Positions 63,568-64,000 of a DNA stretch of 64,000 bases are shown piece by piece. The translations under genes were made by a program, and so were the position numbers. Source of the DNA: Merdibacter sp965119685 (GTDB taxonomy: Bacteria > Bacillota_I > Bacilli_A > Erysipelotrichales > Erysipelotrichaceae); NCBI GenBank assembly GCA_965119685.1, contig OZ221971.1, positions 1,302,001-1,366,000 of the forward strand, written 5' to 3'. Numbering within the stretch: position 1 is the stretch's first letter; the number at the start of each line of letters is the position of its first letter. The notes under the pieces were generated by a model, which was not told where the DNA came from, did no database searches, and saw nothing but the letters and a program-made list of their open reading frames with translations.

Positions 63568-63734
63568 GTATGACGGGCATTTCCGTGTTCTTTTATGAAA
63601 GATTGCAAGGAGGAAAACCGCCGCCCGATCATATCAACAGTTTCTTTCTGTTTGTCCGTTGCTTTGTCGGCGATTGCTTTGCGATGCTGTTTTTCTTTTT
63701 CCCTTTGTTTGGAGGCATTTCACGTAGAGAAGAC

Positions 63735-63767
63735 AAAAAACGCATGTCCAGTTTTTGGCATGCGTTT
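63735..63767 (-). terminator. terminator of the minus-strand hydrolase gene
   Basis: On the minus strand AAACGCATG and CATGCGTTT pair across 12 bases and run into further T residues. It lies 28 bases beyond the hydrolase stop. No gene is supported in 63568-63734. Confidence 0.75.
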
Positions 63768-63795
63768 AAAGAGAGTGTGTGCCGTTGAAGAATCC

Positions 63796-64000
63796 TTATA
63801 AATATTGGTGATAAAAATCGACGATCTTATCAAAGGGGATGATGTCGCTTTGATCGTAAAGATCGGTATGCACGGCGTTTGGAATGAGCATCAGCTCTTT
63901 GTTGTCGCCTTTCAGCTGTTGGTAAGCATCCTTGCTGAAATAGCAGGAATGCGCCTTCTCTCCGTGAAGCATCAGCACGGCGCTTTGGATTTCTCCCCAA
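63796..64000 (-). CDS. alpha/beta hydrolase, C-terminal fragment (cut by window edge)
   Basis: The frame is open to the right edge. It reads WGEIQSAVLMLHGEKAHS, then FSKDAYQQLKGDNKELM and IPNAVHTDLYDQSD, and ends at IVDFYHQYL. LMLHGEKAHS is the strand bearing the acidic residue, and the histidine in AVHTDLYD is the probable catalytic base. This fits the alpha/beta hydrolase fold; the nucleophile and substrate lie outside the window. Confidence 0.8.
   Translation of the reverse strand, partial: WGEIQSAVLMLHGEKAHSCYFSKDAYQQLKGDNKELMLIPNAVHTDLYDQSDIIPFDKIVDFYHQYL

Noticed and set aside
63570..63788. 72-codon plus-strand ORF near the right end
   Set aside because: It lies between two terminators, one of them inside it, with weak coding character.

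Overview
The window looks like a chromosome segment of a low-GC-lineage Firmicute with roughly 50% GC, most likely a gut anaerobe of the Erysipelotrichia type. That placement is inferred from family content only. The evidence is strong AGGAGG ribosome-binding sites, sigma-A-like promoters, FMN and lysine riboswitches, HrcA/CIRCE control, pyruvate formate-lyase with its activase, and three separate ECF vitamin-transporter S components (BioY, a PanT/COG4684-like protein, RibU), which suggest vitamin dependence.

Layout. 1-2.6 kb: an AT-richer ABC-exporter pair, cut at the left edge. 3-5.5 kb: two ECF S components and a P1-family peptidase behind an unassigned leader with tandem terminators. 5.6-11 kb: a membrane Ser/Thr kinase and a 1216-residue Ig-like surface protein. 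11.2-14.4 kb: pflB-pflA. 14.5-18.8 kb: a candidate small RNA, a TetM/EF-G-like GTPase fused to a NYN nuclease domain, and a CorA transporter behind a small leader ORF with a possible Shine-Dalgarno switch. 18.8-23.6 kb: an AT-rich island with a TOTE-type primase-helicase and an AAA/DUF4143 ATPase. 24-36 kb: Trk potassium uptake, an acetyltransferase, a short MGMT-family protein, a glycerophosphodiesterase, the RibU locus, and a LytTR/LiaF-like pair divergent from a MacB-like ABC transporter. 37.7-41.2 kb: a serine recombinase followed by a leucine-rich-repeat surface protein. 41.5-50.3 kb: an SPL-type radical SAM gene preceded by two small ORFs, htpG under tandem CIRCE elements, a lysine-riboswitch ABC importer, and LysR, MerR-like and cupin genes. 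50.7-53.7 kb: two related membrane proteins around a Ca/Na antiporter. 53.8-56.2 kb: a YolD / Y-family polymerase / LexA-like repressor module. 56.4-57.6 kb: eight tRNA genes. 57.8-63.5 kb: a second serine recombinase followed by a 1530-residue surface protein. The window ends inside an alpha/beta hydrolase.

Genes that appear to act together: the RibU and FMN-binding genes (flavin supply), TrkA-TrkH (potassium), PflB-PflA (fermentation), the three-gene lysine importer, and the self-contained SOS-like mutagenesis module. The most unusual items are the GTPase-nuclease fusion, the two paralogous recombinase/surface-protein cassettes, the CorA leader ORF, the AT-rich conflict island, and several short structured transcripts with no recognised family.
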